A DNA stretch of 64,000 bases, from the NCBI RefSeq assembly GCF_001544455.2, contig NZ_FCOC02000015.1, positions 109,298 through 173,297 of the forward strand. The letters are read 5' to 3'. The notes beneath the pieces were generated by a model, which searched no databases, had not been told where the DNA came from, and worked only from the letters and a program-made list of their open reading frames with translations. Below, one piece after another: positions 9,281 to 17,925 of this stretch. The translations under genes and the position numbers were made by a program. The stretch's first letter is position 1. Each line of letters begins with the position of its first letter. This DNA comes from Caballeronia sordidicola (GTDB lineage: Bacteria; Pseudomonadota; Gammaproteobacteria; Burkholderiales; Burkholderiaceae).

Positions 9281-9760
9281 ATGAAATTCCGCACAACCCG
9301 AAGCACCGTTGCAGGCATCGCGATTGCGCTGTCGTTGCCTTTGTTGTCCATGTCCGCCGCGCACGCGCAACTCGGCAATCTGCTCAAGGGAGGAGGAAGT
9401 TCCGACGGGTCATCGAGCAGACTCAGCAACCTTGGCAGCATGGGCAGTGCGCTGACCGGGCAATCGCTGACATCGGGCAGCACCAGCAACGTGGCGGGCG
9501 TGCTGCAGTTTTGCATCAAGAACAACTATGTCAATGCCAACAGCGCCTCAACGGTAGAAAACTCGTTGATGAGCAAGCTGGGCGGCACGTCGGCCGCATC
9601 GCAGGATAGCGGGTACACCGACGGCGCGAACGGCCTGTTGAAAAGCGGTAACGGCAAGCAGGTCGACCTGAGCGGCAGCGGCCTGAAAGAACAGGTCACC
9701 AAGCAGGTCTGCGACAAGATCCTGTCGCAAGGCAAGTCATTGCTTGGCATGGGGCAATAA
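9281..9760 (+). CDS. DUF2501 family secreted protein
   Basis: The ATG at 9281 follows a GAAGGAG ribosome-binding site, giving 159 residues. A signal peptide covers about residues 1-29, ending AHA-Q. The mature part is rich in Gly and Ser, with a conserved C-terminal half containing VLQFCIKNNYVNANSA, where one cysteine can pair with VCDKILSQGKSLLG near the end. This layout matches DUF2501 (YjjA-like) proteins of unknown function. A strong terminator follows at once, so it is probably monocistronic. Confidence 0.85.
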   Translation: MKFRTTRSTVAGIAIALSLPLLSMSAAHAQLGNLLKGGGSSDGSSSRLSNLGSMGSALTGQSLTSGSTSNVAGVLQFCIKNNYVNANSASTVENSLMSKLGGTSAASQDSGYTDGANGLLKSGNGKQVDLSGSGLKEQVTKQVCDKILSQGKSLLGMGQ

Positions 9761-9788
9761 GCAATCGGGCAATAAGCCACGGTTCAAG

Positions 9789-9819
9789 GAACGGTCCCGC
9801 TTGCCGGGACCGTTCTTTT
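9789..9819 (+). terminator. Rho-independent terminator of the DUF2501 gene
   Basis: An 11-bp perfect stem GAACGGTCCCG / CGGGACCGTTC with a five-base loop is followed by TTTT. It lies 29 bases after the DUF2501 stop codon and just before the convergent ABC transporter gene, where it may also act from the other side. Confidence 0.9.
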
Positions 9820-9842
9820 GTCACAGCCTATCTTTTTACAAT

Positions 9843-11714
9843 CTATCTTCCCGCGGCCAGCGTAGCGTCGCCAACATAACCATGCGTCATTGAAGGTTCA
9901 TCGAATTCCTTCATCAGTCCGAGCGCCTGCCGTTCATACAACCGGCGATACAACCCGTTGTCGACCTGAATCAGCGCGTCGTGGCTGCCCTCTTCCGCAA
10001 TCCGGCCGCGGTCGAGCACGAGCAACCGGTCCAGCGCCCGCACCGTGGAAAGCCGATGCGCCACCACCAGCGTGGTGCGCCCGACCATCAGCCGTTCCAT
10101 TGCCTGCTGGATCAGCACCTCGCTTTCGCTATCGAGGCTTGACGTTGCTTCGTCGAGTATCAGCACCGGCGCGTCGGCCAGGAAAGCGCGTGCAATCGCC
10201 ACGCGTTGCCGTTCTCCGCCCGACAACTTGATGCCGCGCTCGCCCACCAGCGTGTCATAGCCTTGTGGCAACGCCGCAATGAAGTCATGCGCGCTCGCAA
10301 GCCTGGCGGCACGTTCGATTTCCGCTTGCGTCGCGCCCGGCTTCGCATACGCGATGTTCTCCGCGAGCGACCGGTGAAACAGCACGGGCTCCTGCTGAAC
10401 GATCGCAATTTGCGCGCGCAGCGAAGCCTGGCGAACATCGGCAATGTTCTGTCCGTCGATGGTGATCTGCCCGCTGGAGACGTCGTAAAGACGCTGGATC
10501 AGCTTGATCAGCGTGGTCTTGCCCGATCCCGAATGCCCAACCAGTCCGACGCGTTCCCCTGGCGCGACATGCAGCGAGAAATCGTCGTAGAGCGGCCTGG
10601 TGTGGCCGTCGTAGCAGAACGTCACGTGCTCGAAGCGAATCTCGCCCCTGGTAATCGCAATGGGGCCCGCACCCGGCTTGTCTTCAATGCCCAACGGCTG
10701 CGCCTCCAGCGACACGAGCTCTTCCATGTCGTTGACCGAACGCTGCAAGTTGCGCACATGCATGCCGATTTCGCGAAGATAACCTTGCAGCATGAAGAAC
10801 ATGGTGAGCGTGAACGTGATGTCGCCGACGCTGGCTTTATCGGCGTTCCAGAGCAGCAAGGCCGCGCCGAGAATCGCCACCTGCATGGCGACGAGCATGC
10901 CGCCCTGCACGCCGCCGTTGATCGTGCCGCGCGCCCAGGTGCGCTTCGTGCGGTGCCGCCACTTGCCGATCACCCGCGCGAGCCGCGCCTCTTCGCGCGT
11001 TTCCGCGCCGAAGGCCTTGACTACCGTATTGCAGCTCACCGCGTCGGCCAGCGCGCCGCCCATGCGCGTATCCCACGCGTTGCCAAGCCGCGCGGCGGGC
11101 GCGACGAACCCGAGCGACAACGCCACGGTCACGCCGATATAAACCAGCGACCCAATGCCGACCACCACGCCCATCACGGTCCAGTGCGCGCCCAGCAGCA
11201 AGGTTGCGCCAACCAGCATGACCAGCGAAGGCAACAGCGCGATCAGCAACGTGTCGTTGAGCAGGTCGAGCGCCCACATGCCGCGCGTGATCTTGCGGAC
11301 AGTGGAGCCTGCAAAGCTGTTGCCGTGCCAGTCGGTGGAAAACCGCTGCACACGATGAAACGCGTCCGCTGCGATTTCGCTCATCATCCGCAACGTCAGC
11401 GCGATGATGTTCATGAACACGAGTTGACGCAACAGCGTTGCGCTAAGGCCAAGCGCGGCCAGTGCGCAAAACGCGGTAACGGCTGCCTGCCACGCAAGCG
11501 CCTTGCCGCTCGCGCCTGCAGCGAGTGCGTCGACAAGGCGTCCTGCGAAGAGCGGCGTGAGCACGTCGGCTAGCGCCGCGAACAGCGCAAGCACAACGAT
11601 TGCAACGATCCGCCAGGGCTGCTTGCCCCAGTGAACAACGGTGAAACCGAGAACGTCCTTGAACGCCCGTCCGCCGAAGTCGAGTTTTCTTGCGGTTTTT
11701 CTTGTATAGGCCAT
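9843..11714 (-). CDS. ABC exporter, fused membrane and ATPase domains
   Basis: The 623-residue half-transporter has an N-terminal type IV exporter membrane domain with six predicted helices (about residues 35-335). The nucleotide-binding domain follows: Walker A GHSGSGKTTL near residue 402, signature LSGGERQRVAIARAF, Walker B VLILDEATSSLDSE and the H-loop VVAHRLSTV. It would work as a homodimer, exporting a lipid, peptide or drug; the substrate is not evident. No obvious Shine-Dalgarno sequence precedes the ATG at 11714. A possible short peptide gene lies about 150 bases upstream on the same strand. Confidence 0.93.
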   Translation of the reverse strand: MAYTRKTARKLDFGGRAFKDVLGFTVVHWGKQPWRIVAIVVLALFAALADVLTPLFAGRLVDALAAGASGKALAWQAAVTAFCALAALGLSATLLRQLVFMNIIALTLRMMSEIAADAFHRVQRFSTDWHGNSFAGSTVRKITRGMWALDLLNDTLLIALLPSLVMLVGATLLLGAHWTVMGVVVGIGSLVYIGVTVALSLGFVAPAARLGNAWDTRMGGALADAVSCNTVVKAFGAETREEARLARVIGKWRHRTKRTWARGTINGGVQGGMLVAMQVAILGAALLLWNADKASVGDITFTLTMFFMLQGYLREIGMHVRNLQRSVNDMEELVSLEAQPLGIEDKPGAGPIAITRGEIRFEHVTFCYDGHTRPLYDDFSLHVAPGERVGLVGHSGSGKTTLIKLIQRLYDVSSGQITIDGQNIADVRQASLRAQIAIVQQEPVLFHRSLAENIAYAKPGATQAEIERAARLASAHDFIAALPQGYDTLVGERGIKLSGGERQRVAIARAFLADAPVLILDEATSSLDSESEVLIQQAMERLMVGRTTLVVAHRLSTVRALDRLLVLDRGRIAEEGSHDALIQVDNGLYRRLYERQALGLMKEFDEPSMTHGYVGDATLAAGR

Positions 11715-11864
11715 TTGCCACAGCTCGTGGCGCGAAACGCCGCGAAGCTATCCTGTCGAAAAGAAAATAGAGCGACAGCCAAAGCGCGCCTCTTGCGAGC
11801 AAGGCGAACGGATCAGGGGCTGTCTGGAATGAGCGCGGGCTTCAGCACCTGCGCGGACGGCGAC

Positions 11865-11927
11865 TCAGGCGTGTCGCGGCGTCTGGGAAAAGACAGCACA
11901 AGGGAGAGCGATAGCCATTGGATACAT
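11865..11927 (-). CDS. Possible 20-residue peptide with a strong ribosome-binding site
   Basis: An AAAGGGAGG sequence lies five to six bases before an ATG at 11927 and opens a 20-codon reading frame, MYPMAIALPCAVFSQTPRHA, ending in TGA at 11865-11867. The Shine-Dalgarno match is better than those of most genes here. The peptide could be a leader for the downstream ABC exporter gene or a free small hydrophobic peptide. The ribosome-binding site is seen; translation is inferred. Confidence 0.35.
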   Translation of the reverse strand: MYPMAIALPCAVFSQTPRHA

Positions 11928-12232
11928 ATGGTGCCTCCCTTTGAGAGATGATTTGAAAGATGAAATGCGGTGTAGGGTTTGACTTTTAGAAGCGACCCGA
12001 GTCCTGATTTTATCAGGCGTGTGCGCTCCTTGCCAACACCCGCGGCGAACTTTCGGCCAGCTCATCGGCCACTTCACAAAGCCGTAAAAAAGCCGAGACC
12101 GCGCGACGGATTTTCGCTGCAACTACGTTCAAGTATTCGTGCCGCGCGCCGGTCGTGGTTTACTGATGCGCGCGCCGGGCCGCTCGAACGCCCGGCGCGG
12201 GCTGTTCAACATGTGCTGCGAGACCCAACACA
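11928..12232. other. Intergenic region between the ABC exporter and the ECF sigma operon
   Basis: This roughly 300-base gap separates divergent transcription units. It must carry promoters for the leftward peptide/ABC exporter unit and for the rightward sigma-factor operon. An A+T-richer patch at 11935-12010 is the likely leftward promoter region. I see no further convincing gene or RNA. Confidence 0.5.
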
Positions 12233-12808
12233 TTGATCGAAGAAGATCCGGACGCGGACCTGCTGGCTCGCATGAACGACGAGGAACCGGGTGCAGTTCG
12301 CGAAATGGTCGCGCGCAAGCTGCCGCGTCTGCTCGCGCTCGCCACGCGCATGCTGGGTGACCGTGACGAGGCAAGCGACGTGGCGCAGGAAGTGTTCATC
12401 CGCATCTGGACGCAGGCGTCGCGCTGGCAGCGCGGGCAGGCGCGCTTTGACACGTGGCTGCATCGCGTGGCGCTCAATCTTTGCTATGACCGTTTGCGCC
12501 GACGGCGCGACGTATCGCTTGACGACGACATTCCGGAGCCGGCCGGTCACGCGCCGCTCCCGGAAGACCAACTCGACGATACTGCCCGCAACACCCGCAT
12601 CGCCGCGGCGCTCGCGGCGCTTCCCGCGCGTCAGCGCGAGGCGCTCGTGCTGCAGTATTACCAGGAACTATCGAATATTGAAGCCGCCGCCGTGATGGGC
12701 ATCAGCGTGGACGCGCTGGAAAGCCTGCTTTCGCGGGCGCGCCGCACATTGCGCAGCCGTCTTGCCGGCGAACGCGGCGAGCATGTCTCTGGAAAGGAAC
12801 GCCGATGA
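12233..12808 (+). CDS. ECF-type RNA polymerase sigma factor
   Basis: The 191-residue protein has a sigma-70 region 2 at about residues 25-95 (DEASDVAQEVFIRIWTQA and FDTWLHRVALNLCYDRLRRRR) and region 4 at about 125-180 (LPARQREALVLQYYQELSN, then the helix-turn-helix IEAAAVMGISVDALESLLSRARR). It has the compact size of ECF factors. The start is the TTG at 12233; upstream ATGs are out of frame. Its stop overlaps the next gene by four bases (ATGA), and that gene encodes a one-TM protein that may be its anti-sigma factor. Confidence 0.93.
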   Translation: MIEEDPDADLLARMNDEEPGAVREMVARKLPRLLALATRMLGDRDEASDVAQEVFIRIWTQASRWQRGQARFDTWLHRVALNLCYDRLRRRRDVSLDDDIPEPAGHAPLPEDQLDDTARNTRIAAALAALPARQREALVLQYYQELSNIEAAAVMGISVDALESLLSRARRTLRSRLAGERGEHVSGKERR

Positions 12809-13248
12809 CCCCCGAACGTTTTCGCCGCCTCACCGAGGCTTATGGCGCGATGCCTGAACACTGGCCACAAGCCGAGCGCGCAGACGCAGAGGCGCTTCTC
12901 GCGCAACGCCATCCCGACGCGCTGGCGGCGCTTGCCGAAGCCGGTTCGCTCGATCTGCTGCTGTCGGCGCACGCTGTCGCCGCGCCCGAAACCGAGTTGA
13001 TCCGGCGCATCGTGGAATCGTCGCCAGCGGGCTCGTCCAGTCGCAAACCCGCGTGGAAAAAGCCTAACTGGTGGCTGTCGGGCGCGGGTTTTGTCGGCGC
13101 GGGCGTGGCGGGCATTGCGGCCGGTGTACTGGTCATGTCGCTGGCCACATCGCTTTCGGGCGCCCCGGGCGGGCCGCCCAGCCTCTTCGATCAAACCGGT
13201 GAAAGCACCGTTTTCAGCAACGGCACGACCGACTGGAGCGATCAATGA
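12805..13248 (+). CDS. Single-pass membrane protein, possible anti-sigma factor
   Basis: The 147-residue protein has a soluble N-terminal part (about residues 1-85), one hydrophobic helix at about 90-115 (GAGFVGAGVAGIAAGVLVM) and a short C-terminal tail. Its gene overlaps both neighbours by four bases, between an ECF sigma factor and a periplasmic sensor-like protein. This position and topology fit an anti-sigma factor that holds the sigma factor at the inner membrane. I see no zinc-finger HxxxCxxC motif, so the role is inferred from context only. Confidence 0.75.
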   Translation: MTPERFRRLTEAYGAMPEHWPQAERADAEALLAQRHPDALAALAEAGSLDLLLSAHAVAAPETELIRRIVESSPAGSSSRKPAWKKPNWWLSGAGFVGAGVAGIAAGVLVMSLATSLSGAPGGPPSLFDQTGESTVFSNGTTDWSDQ

Positions 13249-13718
13249 CCATGCCTATAAAAAGGCTCAGGACGCTGCTGGCCGTATCGGCGGTGCTCAA
13301 TATCTTTCTGCTTGGCGCCATTGGCGGCGGCGCATACAGGTGGATTGAAAAGCAGAAAGCCGATGCGCTTGCGCAGCAGCGCGGGCTGCGTTTTGCCGCC
13401 GCCGAATTGCCGCAGGCACGCCGCGACCAGTTGCGCGATGCGCTCAGGCAGACGCGCCGTGAAACTTTGCCGCTGATTCTCAGCGCGCGCTCGGGACGGA
13501 TCGATGTCGTGCAAGCGCTTCAATCGCCGCAATTCGATCGTGCGGCGCTCGACGCCGCCCTCGCGCGCACGCGTGACGCCGACATGGCCGTGCGTGCGCG
13601 CGTGGAAGGCACGGTCGCCGATTTCGCCGCGACGCTGGACGCTGGCGAACGCATGAAACTCGTCGACGCGTTGCAGCGCCACGGCCCGTTGCACGTCGGG
13701 CCTGCACCGAAAAAATAA
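13245..13718 (+). CDS. Periplasmic heavy-metal sensor-like protein (CnrR/Spy-like)
   Basis: The 157-residue product has an N-terminal hydrophobic anchor (about residues 10-30) and a helical periplasmic part. QARRDQLRDALRQTRRETLPLI near residue 55 and a later helical hairpin match the metal-resistance/Spy-like sensor family. Such proteins often release an anti-sigma factor on metal or envelope stress. It is the third gene of a tightly overlapping operon with the sigma factor. I see no obvious metal-binding His/Met cluster, so the signal could be something other than metal. Confidence 0.78.
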   Translation: MTMPIKRLRTLLAVSAVLNIFLLGAIGGGAYRWIEKQKADALAQQRGLRFAAAELPQARRDQLRDALRQTRRETLPLILSARSGRIDVVQALQSPQFDRAALDAALARTRDADMAVRARVEGTVADFAATLDAGERMKLVDALQRHGPLHVGPAPKK

Positions 13719-13721
13719 ACT

Positions 13722-13749
13722 GGCGGGATAGCGACGGAATCGCCCCGCC
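13722..13749 (+). terminator. Hairpin after the sigma-factor operon, possible attenuator
   Basis: GGCGGG ... CCCGCC, supported by an inner GCGA/TCGC pairing with a small bulge, forms a hairpin four bases after the stop codon of the sensor-like gene. It is not followed by a T-run. It may partly separate the sigma operon from the DUF1800/DUF1501 genes rather than end transcription fully. Confidence 0.35.
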
Positions 13750-13791
13750 TTCACGTTTAAGCACCATGGCAACTCAAAACGGTGGGACACC

Positions 13792-15186
13792 ATGACCGGC
13801 GTGACGCCTGCTGCAATCGCGATGAACCGCTTCGGCCTCGGCGCGCGCGCCGGGGAAACGGCGCCGTCCGACCCAAAGGGGTGGCTTGCCGCGCAACTCA
13901 CGGGCGCGACCTACCAGCCCGTGTCGCCGGCGCTCGCAAACCAGCCTTCGAGCAGCGTGCTGGCCGCGGATTTCGCCGAGGCCCAAAGCGCGATCCGCGC
14001 AGCCGGCGCCGACGACAAAAAGGGCGTACGCAAGGCCTACAATGAGAAACTGCGCGATACATACCGCGCCGCCGTCAATGCGCGATTCACGAGCGCGTTG
14101 CAGACGCAGGCGCCGTTTGTCGAAAGGCTGGTGGCGTTCTGGGCGAATCACTTTGCGGTATCGGTGGAAAAACCCGCCGTCGCGGTCCTCGCCGGTTCAT
14201 TCGAAACCGAGGCTATCCGTGCGCACGTGCTCGGCCGTTTCGAGGACATGCTGGTTGCAGCCGAACGTCATCCGGCCATGCAGATTTTCCTCGACCAGGC
14301 ACGCTCCGTCGGTCCCGATAGCCCCGCCGCAGAGCGCGCCGCTGCGCGCCATCCGGATAACAAGCCGGGGCTCAACGAAAACCTCGCGCGCGAGATCATG
14401 GAACTGCATACGCTTGGCGTGCGCAGCGGTTACGCCCAGCAAGATGTCACCGAGTTCGCGCGTGCACTGACCGGATGGAGTATTGGCGGGATGGGCGGCG
14501 GACCTCGGCGCAACGACGCCGCGCCCGGACAGTTCGTGTTTCGCGAGCCGCAGCACGAGCCGGGGACCCGCACGATCATGGACCGCCAATATGACCCGCC
14601 TGGCGAACAACAGGCGCTGGCCGTGCTGCACGATCTGGCTCGATCGCCCGCGACGGCGCAGCATATCGCCCAAAAACTCGCCCGGCATTTTGTCGCCGAT
14701 AACCCGCCGCCCTCGCTCGTCGAGCGCCTCGCCAGCGTATTCAGCGCGACAAACGGCGATCTGCCGAGCGTGTATCAGGTGCTGATCGATTCGCCGGAAG
14801 CGTGGTCGCCCGTCGACGCCAAGTTCAAGACGCCGTGGGACTGGACCGTGTCGTCCATGCGGGGTCTGGGTCATGACGATACTGGCAAGATGCAGGTTGC
14901 GCCCTTGCTTACGCAGCTTGGCCAGCCCGTCTGGCGCCCGGGTTCTCCCGCCGGTTACGACGATATTGCCGCAAGCTGGGCCGCGCCCGACGCGCTCGTG
15001 CGCCGCGTGGAGATGGCCCAGCGTCTTGCAGCACGCATAGGCGATACGCTCGATGCCCGCACGCTCGGCAATCAGTTGCTCGTGGGTTCATTGAGCGATG
15101 CTACGGCATCCGAACTATCGCGCGCCGAAAGCGCGCAAACGGCGCTTGCGCTATTGCTTGTTTCCCCCGATTTCCAAAGGAGATGA
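13792..15186 (+). CDS. DUF1800 domain protein
   Basis: The 464-residue product opens with AIAMNRFGLGARAGE and contains FVERLVAFWANHFAVSVEK near residue 110, NENLAREIMELHTLGV near 200 and FARALTGWSIGG just after; these are hallmark DUF1800 segments. Family function is unknown. The gene sits four bases upstream of a DUF1501 gene; this pair is common in proteobacteria and is thought to act on an exported substrate. It lies 73 bases after an ECF sigma operon, so it may belong to the same regulon. Confidence 0.92.
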   Translation: MTGVTPAAIAMNRFGLGARAGETAPSDPKGWLAAQLTGATYQPVSPALANQPSSSVLAADFAEAQSAIRAAGADDKKGVRKAYNEKLRDTYRAAVNARFTSALQTQAPFVERLVAFWANHFAVSVEKPAVAVLAGSFETEAIRAHVLGRFEDMLVAAERHPAMQIFLDQARSVGPDSPAAERAAARHPDNKPGLNENLAREIMELHTLGVRSGYAQQDVTEFARALTGWSIGGMGGGPRRNDAAPGQFVFREPQHEPGTRTIMDRQYDPPGEQQALAVLHDLARSPATAQHIAQKLARHFVADNPPPSLVERLASVFSATNGDLPSVYQVLIDSPEAWSPVDAKFKTPWDWTVSSMRGLGHDDTGKMQVAPLLTQLGQPVWRPGSPAGYDDIAASWAAPDALVRRVEMAQRLAARIGDTLDARTLGNQLLVGSLSDATASELSRAESAQTALALLLVSPDFQRR

Positions 15187-15190
15187 CACC

Positions 15191-16339
15191 ATGATCACGC
15201 GTCGGAATTTCTTGTGGTGCGCCGGTGCGGGCGTTGGTTCAATGCTCGTGGGATCGCGCATGGCGTTTGCATCGGTGGAATCGGACAGGCGTTTCGTGTT
15301 CGTGATCCAGCGCGGCGCGGCCGATGGACTCAATATCGTCGTGCCTTATGCCGATCCTGCCTATTCGAGTCTGCGCGGCGCGCTGGCAATCGACCCCTCG
15401 TCCGCGACAAAACTCGACGGCACGTTCGCGCTACATCCGTCGCTGGCTGAAACCGCGAAGATGTACGCCGCGCAGCAGGCGCTGTTCGTGCACGCGGTTG
15501 CGTCGCCGTATAGGGACCGTTCCCACTTCGACGGACAGAATGTGCTCGAAACCGGCGGGACCGCGCCGTATCAACCGAAGGACGGCTGGCTGAACCGGCT
15601 GGTGTCCATGCTGCCGGTATCGAAGGCGAACGCCATTGCGCTCGCGCCCACGGTGCCGCTCGCGCTGCGCGGCCGGGCCGACGTGACGTCATACGCGCCG
15701 TCCGGACTGCCGCAAGCACCCGACGACCTGCTGGTTCGCGTCACGCAACTCTATTCCGGCGATCCACAGCTTCACGCGCTCTGGACTTCGGCAATGGACG
15801 CCCGTGGCCTTGCCGCCGATGCCGGTGCACGCCAGGACCCCGCTAGCCTCGGCAAGCTCGCTGCGAGCTTCCTGAGCCGTGCGGATGGTCCGCGCATAGC
15901 CATGATAGAAACCGGTGGATGGGATACGCACACCGCGCAGAACCAGCGGCTCGGCGCACAGCTCAAGGCGCTGGACACCATGATGGCCGCCATGCGCGAT
16001 AGCCTTGGCGAGCATTGGGCCAACACCACCGTGCTGGTCGCAACCGAGTTCGGCCGCATGGCCGCGGCGAACGGAACGGGCGGGACGGACCACGGGACGG
16101 CGTCGGCCGCGATGCTGTTGGGCGGCGCCGTGCAAGGCGGCAGGATCCTAGCGGATTGGCCGGGGCTTGCGCCTTCGGCGCTTTATCAGGGACGGGATTT
16201 GCGGCCGACGCTCGGGCTGGATTCGTTGATAGCCGCGGCGGCCGCCGAAACATTCGGTCTTGATCCTGTGCGGGTCAGATCGAGTCTTTTCAATCAAAAG
16301 GCTGCAAGCCCGATGTCGACACGGCTGCTTCGTACCTGA
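15191..16339 (+). CDS. DUF1501 domain protein with Tat signal
   Basis: The ATG at 15191 follows an AAAGGAG site that lies in the end of the DUF1800 gene and gives 382 residues. The N-terminus ITRRNFLWCAGAGVGS carries a twin-arginine motif, so the folded protein is probably exported. VIQRGAADGLNIVVPYAD, SHFDGQNVLETG, ETGGWDTHTAQNQRL and ATEFGRMAAANGTGGTDHG are typical of the alkaline-phosphatase-like DUF1501 family, with conserved Asp/His residues that could bind metal. It is probably translated together with the preceding gene. The enzyme activity is unknown. Confidence 0.92.
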   Translation: MITRRNFLWCAGAGVGSMLVGSRMAFASVESDRRFVFVIQRGAADGLNIVVPYADPAYSSLRGALAIDPSSATKLDGTFALHPSLAETAKMYAAQQALFVHAVASPYRDRSHFDGQNVLETGGTAPYQPKDGWLNRLVSMLPVSKANAIALAPTVPLALRGRADVTSYAPSGLPQAPDDLLVRVTQLYSGDPQLHALWTSAMDARGLAADAGARQDPASLGKLAASFLSRADGPRIAMIETGGWDTHTAQNQRLGAQLKALDTMMAAMRDSLGEHWANTTVLVATEFGRMAAANGTGGTDHGTASAAMLLGGAVQGGRILADWPGLAPSALYQGRDLRPTLGLDSLIAAAAAETFGLDPVRVRSSLFNQKAASPMSTRLLRT

Positions 16340-16421
16340 TCTGTTCAAGGCATCCAGATTTTGGATTATCGATAAACATCTGGAATGCCGTGTCTTGCTG
16401 CTGCTTTGGGCGAACACCTGC

Positions 16422-17054
16422 TCATTGGCCCAACGCATAATGCACGGAGACCTGCCCTTTCTTTTCCTTGATCTTCAGGATTTTTATCTCGCCAATATCC
16501 GAGGTCGATGCAACATGCGTCCCGCCGCAGCTGTAAGCGGGCAAGTCGCCGAACGTCACCATCCGCATGCCGTCGTGCTCAGTCACACGTCGCGCGAGAC
16601 TCCTTGACGTCAAGCCGTTGACGAGTTGTTCCAGCGCCGCGGCATCGAGCGCTTGCGCATTGCCTTGCGCCTCGAACACCACGCGCGCTTCGCCTGGCCA
16701 ATGATGGCCCTTTACCGCCTGCCAACCGTTCTGCTCGCCTGCATAACCAAGCAAATGGCCCGCTGAATGAAGACGCGCATGCAGGCTTCTTGCCTCAGCC
16801 ACAACCCTTATCACGACCTCGCCTGCTTCAACTGGACGGTCCGCAAAATGAACGATCTCGTCGCCGTCCTGCACGACACGAAGCACGTTCGCTTCACCTA
16901 TCGTGCCTGCATCCGACGGCTGGCCGCCACCCTGCGGATGAAACAGCGTTGCGTCCAGAATGATCCGAAATTGCCCATTCTCGTCAGGCGTGCAATCGAG
17001 CACGCGCGCGGACATCTGCAATTCGTCGCTGCTGAAATAAATGCGGTGTGCCAC
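16422..17054 (-). CDS. Alanyl-tRNA editing protein, AlaX type
   Basis: The 210-residue protein has the N-terminal beta-barrel ATLFHPQGGGQPSDAG (about residues 34-50) and the zinc site of AlaRS editing domains: LHSAGH (HxxxH) near 95 and SCGGTHV near 177. AlaX proteins remove serine or glycine wrongly attached to tRNA-Ala. There is no aminoacylation domain, so this is a free-standing trans-editing factor. The GTG at 17054 follows an AAGGAGA site. It is convergent with the DUF1501 gene. Confidence 0.93.
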   Translation of the reverse strand: MAHRIYFSSDELQMSARVLDCTPDENGQFRIILDATLFHPQGGGQPSDAGTIGEANVLRVVQDGDEIVHFADRPVEAGEVVIRVVAEARSLHARLHSAGHLLGYAGEQNGWQAVKGHHWPGEARVVFEAQGNAQALDAAALEQLVNGLTSRSLARRVTEHDGMRMVTFGDLPAYSCGGTHVASTSDIGEIKILKIKEKKGQVSVHYALGQ

Positions 17055-17383
17055 GTCCTAATCTCCTTACAATTTCTTGAAGCATCGATTTCGCTCATCA
17101 TTCCCGCATGATTCTAGCGTCGATTTCCGTAACGGATATTTCGCCAGATTCGGCATGGAAATTAACGTGCGCATGGTCGCCGATACACTCGCCCGACATC
17201 ACGCCGGTTTTTGGCCGGGAACCGCGGTTACGATAATCTTCGTCCGGCGCGATATGATCGGGGAAAGACGGGCGACGCTCCAACGCGTCAAGGGTCGATT
17301 TCCCAAACGGCGAAAAGCACCAAACAAGCGCCCCAGTCATGCTCCGCCGGGTTGAGCGGAAGTTCCGGCGGTAACTGGTGCAT
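17055..17383. other. 329-base region without a convincing gene
   Basis: Open frames exist on both strands (for example minus 17098-17391), but they lack a good start site, ribosome-binding site or recognisable composition. The region should contain the promoters for the divergent AlaX gene and the unknown gene at 17384. Confidence 0.5.
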
Positions 17384-17875
17384 ATGGACAACTACGGCAA
17401 CAATGGGTCTAGAGCTTTGGATATTTTTTATTACTGGAAGGATTATGCGTCGGACATTAAGGAAGGGCGCATTGGAACACTGGGTTCAAATGGGGACAAA
17501 CTCGAGGGGATGAAGGAGCGTCTGCCCCGCAAGGTCTGGACATTTTTGACCCCCAAGACAATGAAAGGCAAGCTTCAGCTGATCGGATCCTTTTTAGTGA
17601 CCGACACGAAGCCCGAGAATTTCGTGCCCAAGTGGAAGCACAATCTTTTCTACGATGCCGCATCGCCAAAGTCGGTTCTGTACCCGGATTCGGGCACGAT
17701 CGAGCATATCGAGGAAATAAGCGACTTCATCAATACACGTTTTCACGCGGCTGTGCGTGCCCGGTTCCAGGGCGACAAGAGTCTGCTCGAAATGGAAGCG
17801 GATGTCGTTCGCGGTCTGGAAAAGCTTGTCCAGAACTACGAGACCATCCAGTTGATGGACGGGTTGAAGAAGTAA
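17384..17875 (+). CDS. Conserved-looking hypothetical protein
   Basis: The 163-residue protein is rich in Lys, Phe, Tyr and Asp and begins MDNYGNNGSRALDIFYYW. It contains RKVWTFLTPKTMKGKLQL near residue 47 and ends with an acidic helical segment. No family was recognised, and there is no signal peptide or membrane helix. The first part of the gene is less GC-rich than its neighbours, hinting at separate ancestry. It is 50 bases upstream of a PAS histidine kinase on the same strand. A GTG six bases earlier is an alternative start; the ribosome-binding site is weak. Confidence 0.65.
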   Translation: MDNYGNNGSRALDIFYYWKDYASDIKEGRIGTLGSNGDKLEGMKERLPRKVWTFLTPKTMKGKLQLIGSFLVTDTKPENFVPKWKHNLFYDAASPKSVLYPDSGTIEHIEEISDFINTRFHAAVRARFQGDKSLLEMEADVVRGLEKLVQNYETIQLMDGLKK

Positions 17876-17925
17876 CGGGAAGTGAATGGGCACTGCGGTT
17901 GACGATCAATCCAGGAGAGAAACAC

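Noticed and set aside
10206..11573. 455-residue plus-strand frame inside the ABC exporter gene
   Set aside because: The opposite strand encodes a complete ABC exporter with all motifs; this frame has no recognisable domain.
17098..17391. 97-residue minus-strand frame
   Set aside because: Starts at a TTG with no ribosome-binding site, overlaps the start of the plus-strand gene at 17384, and has no recognisable family.
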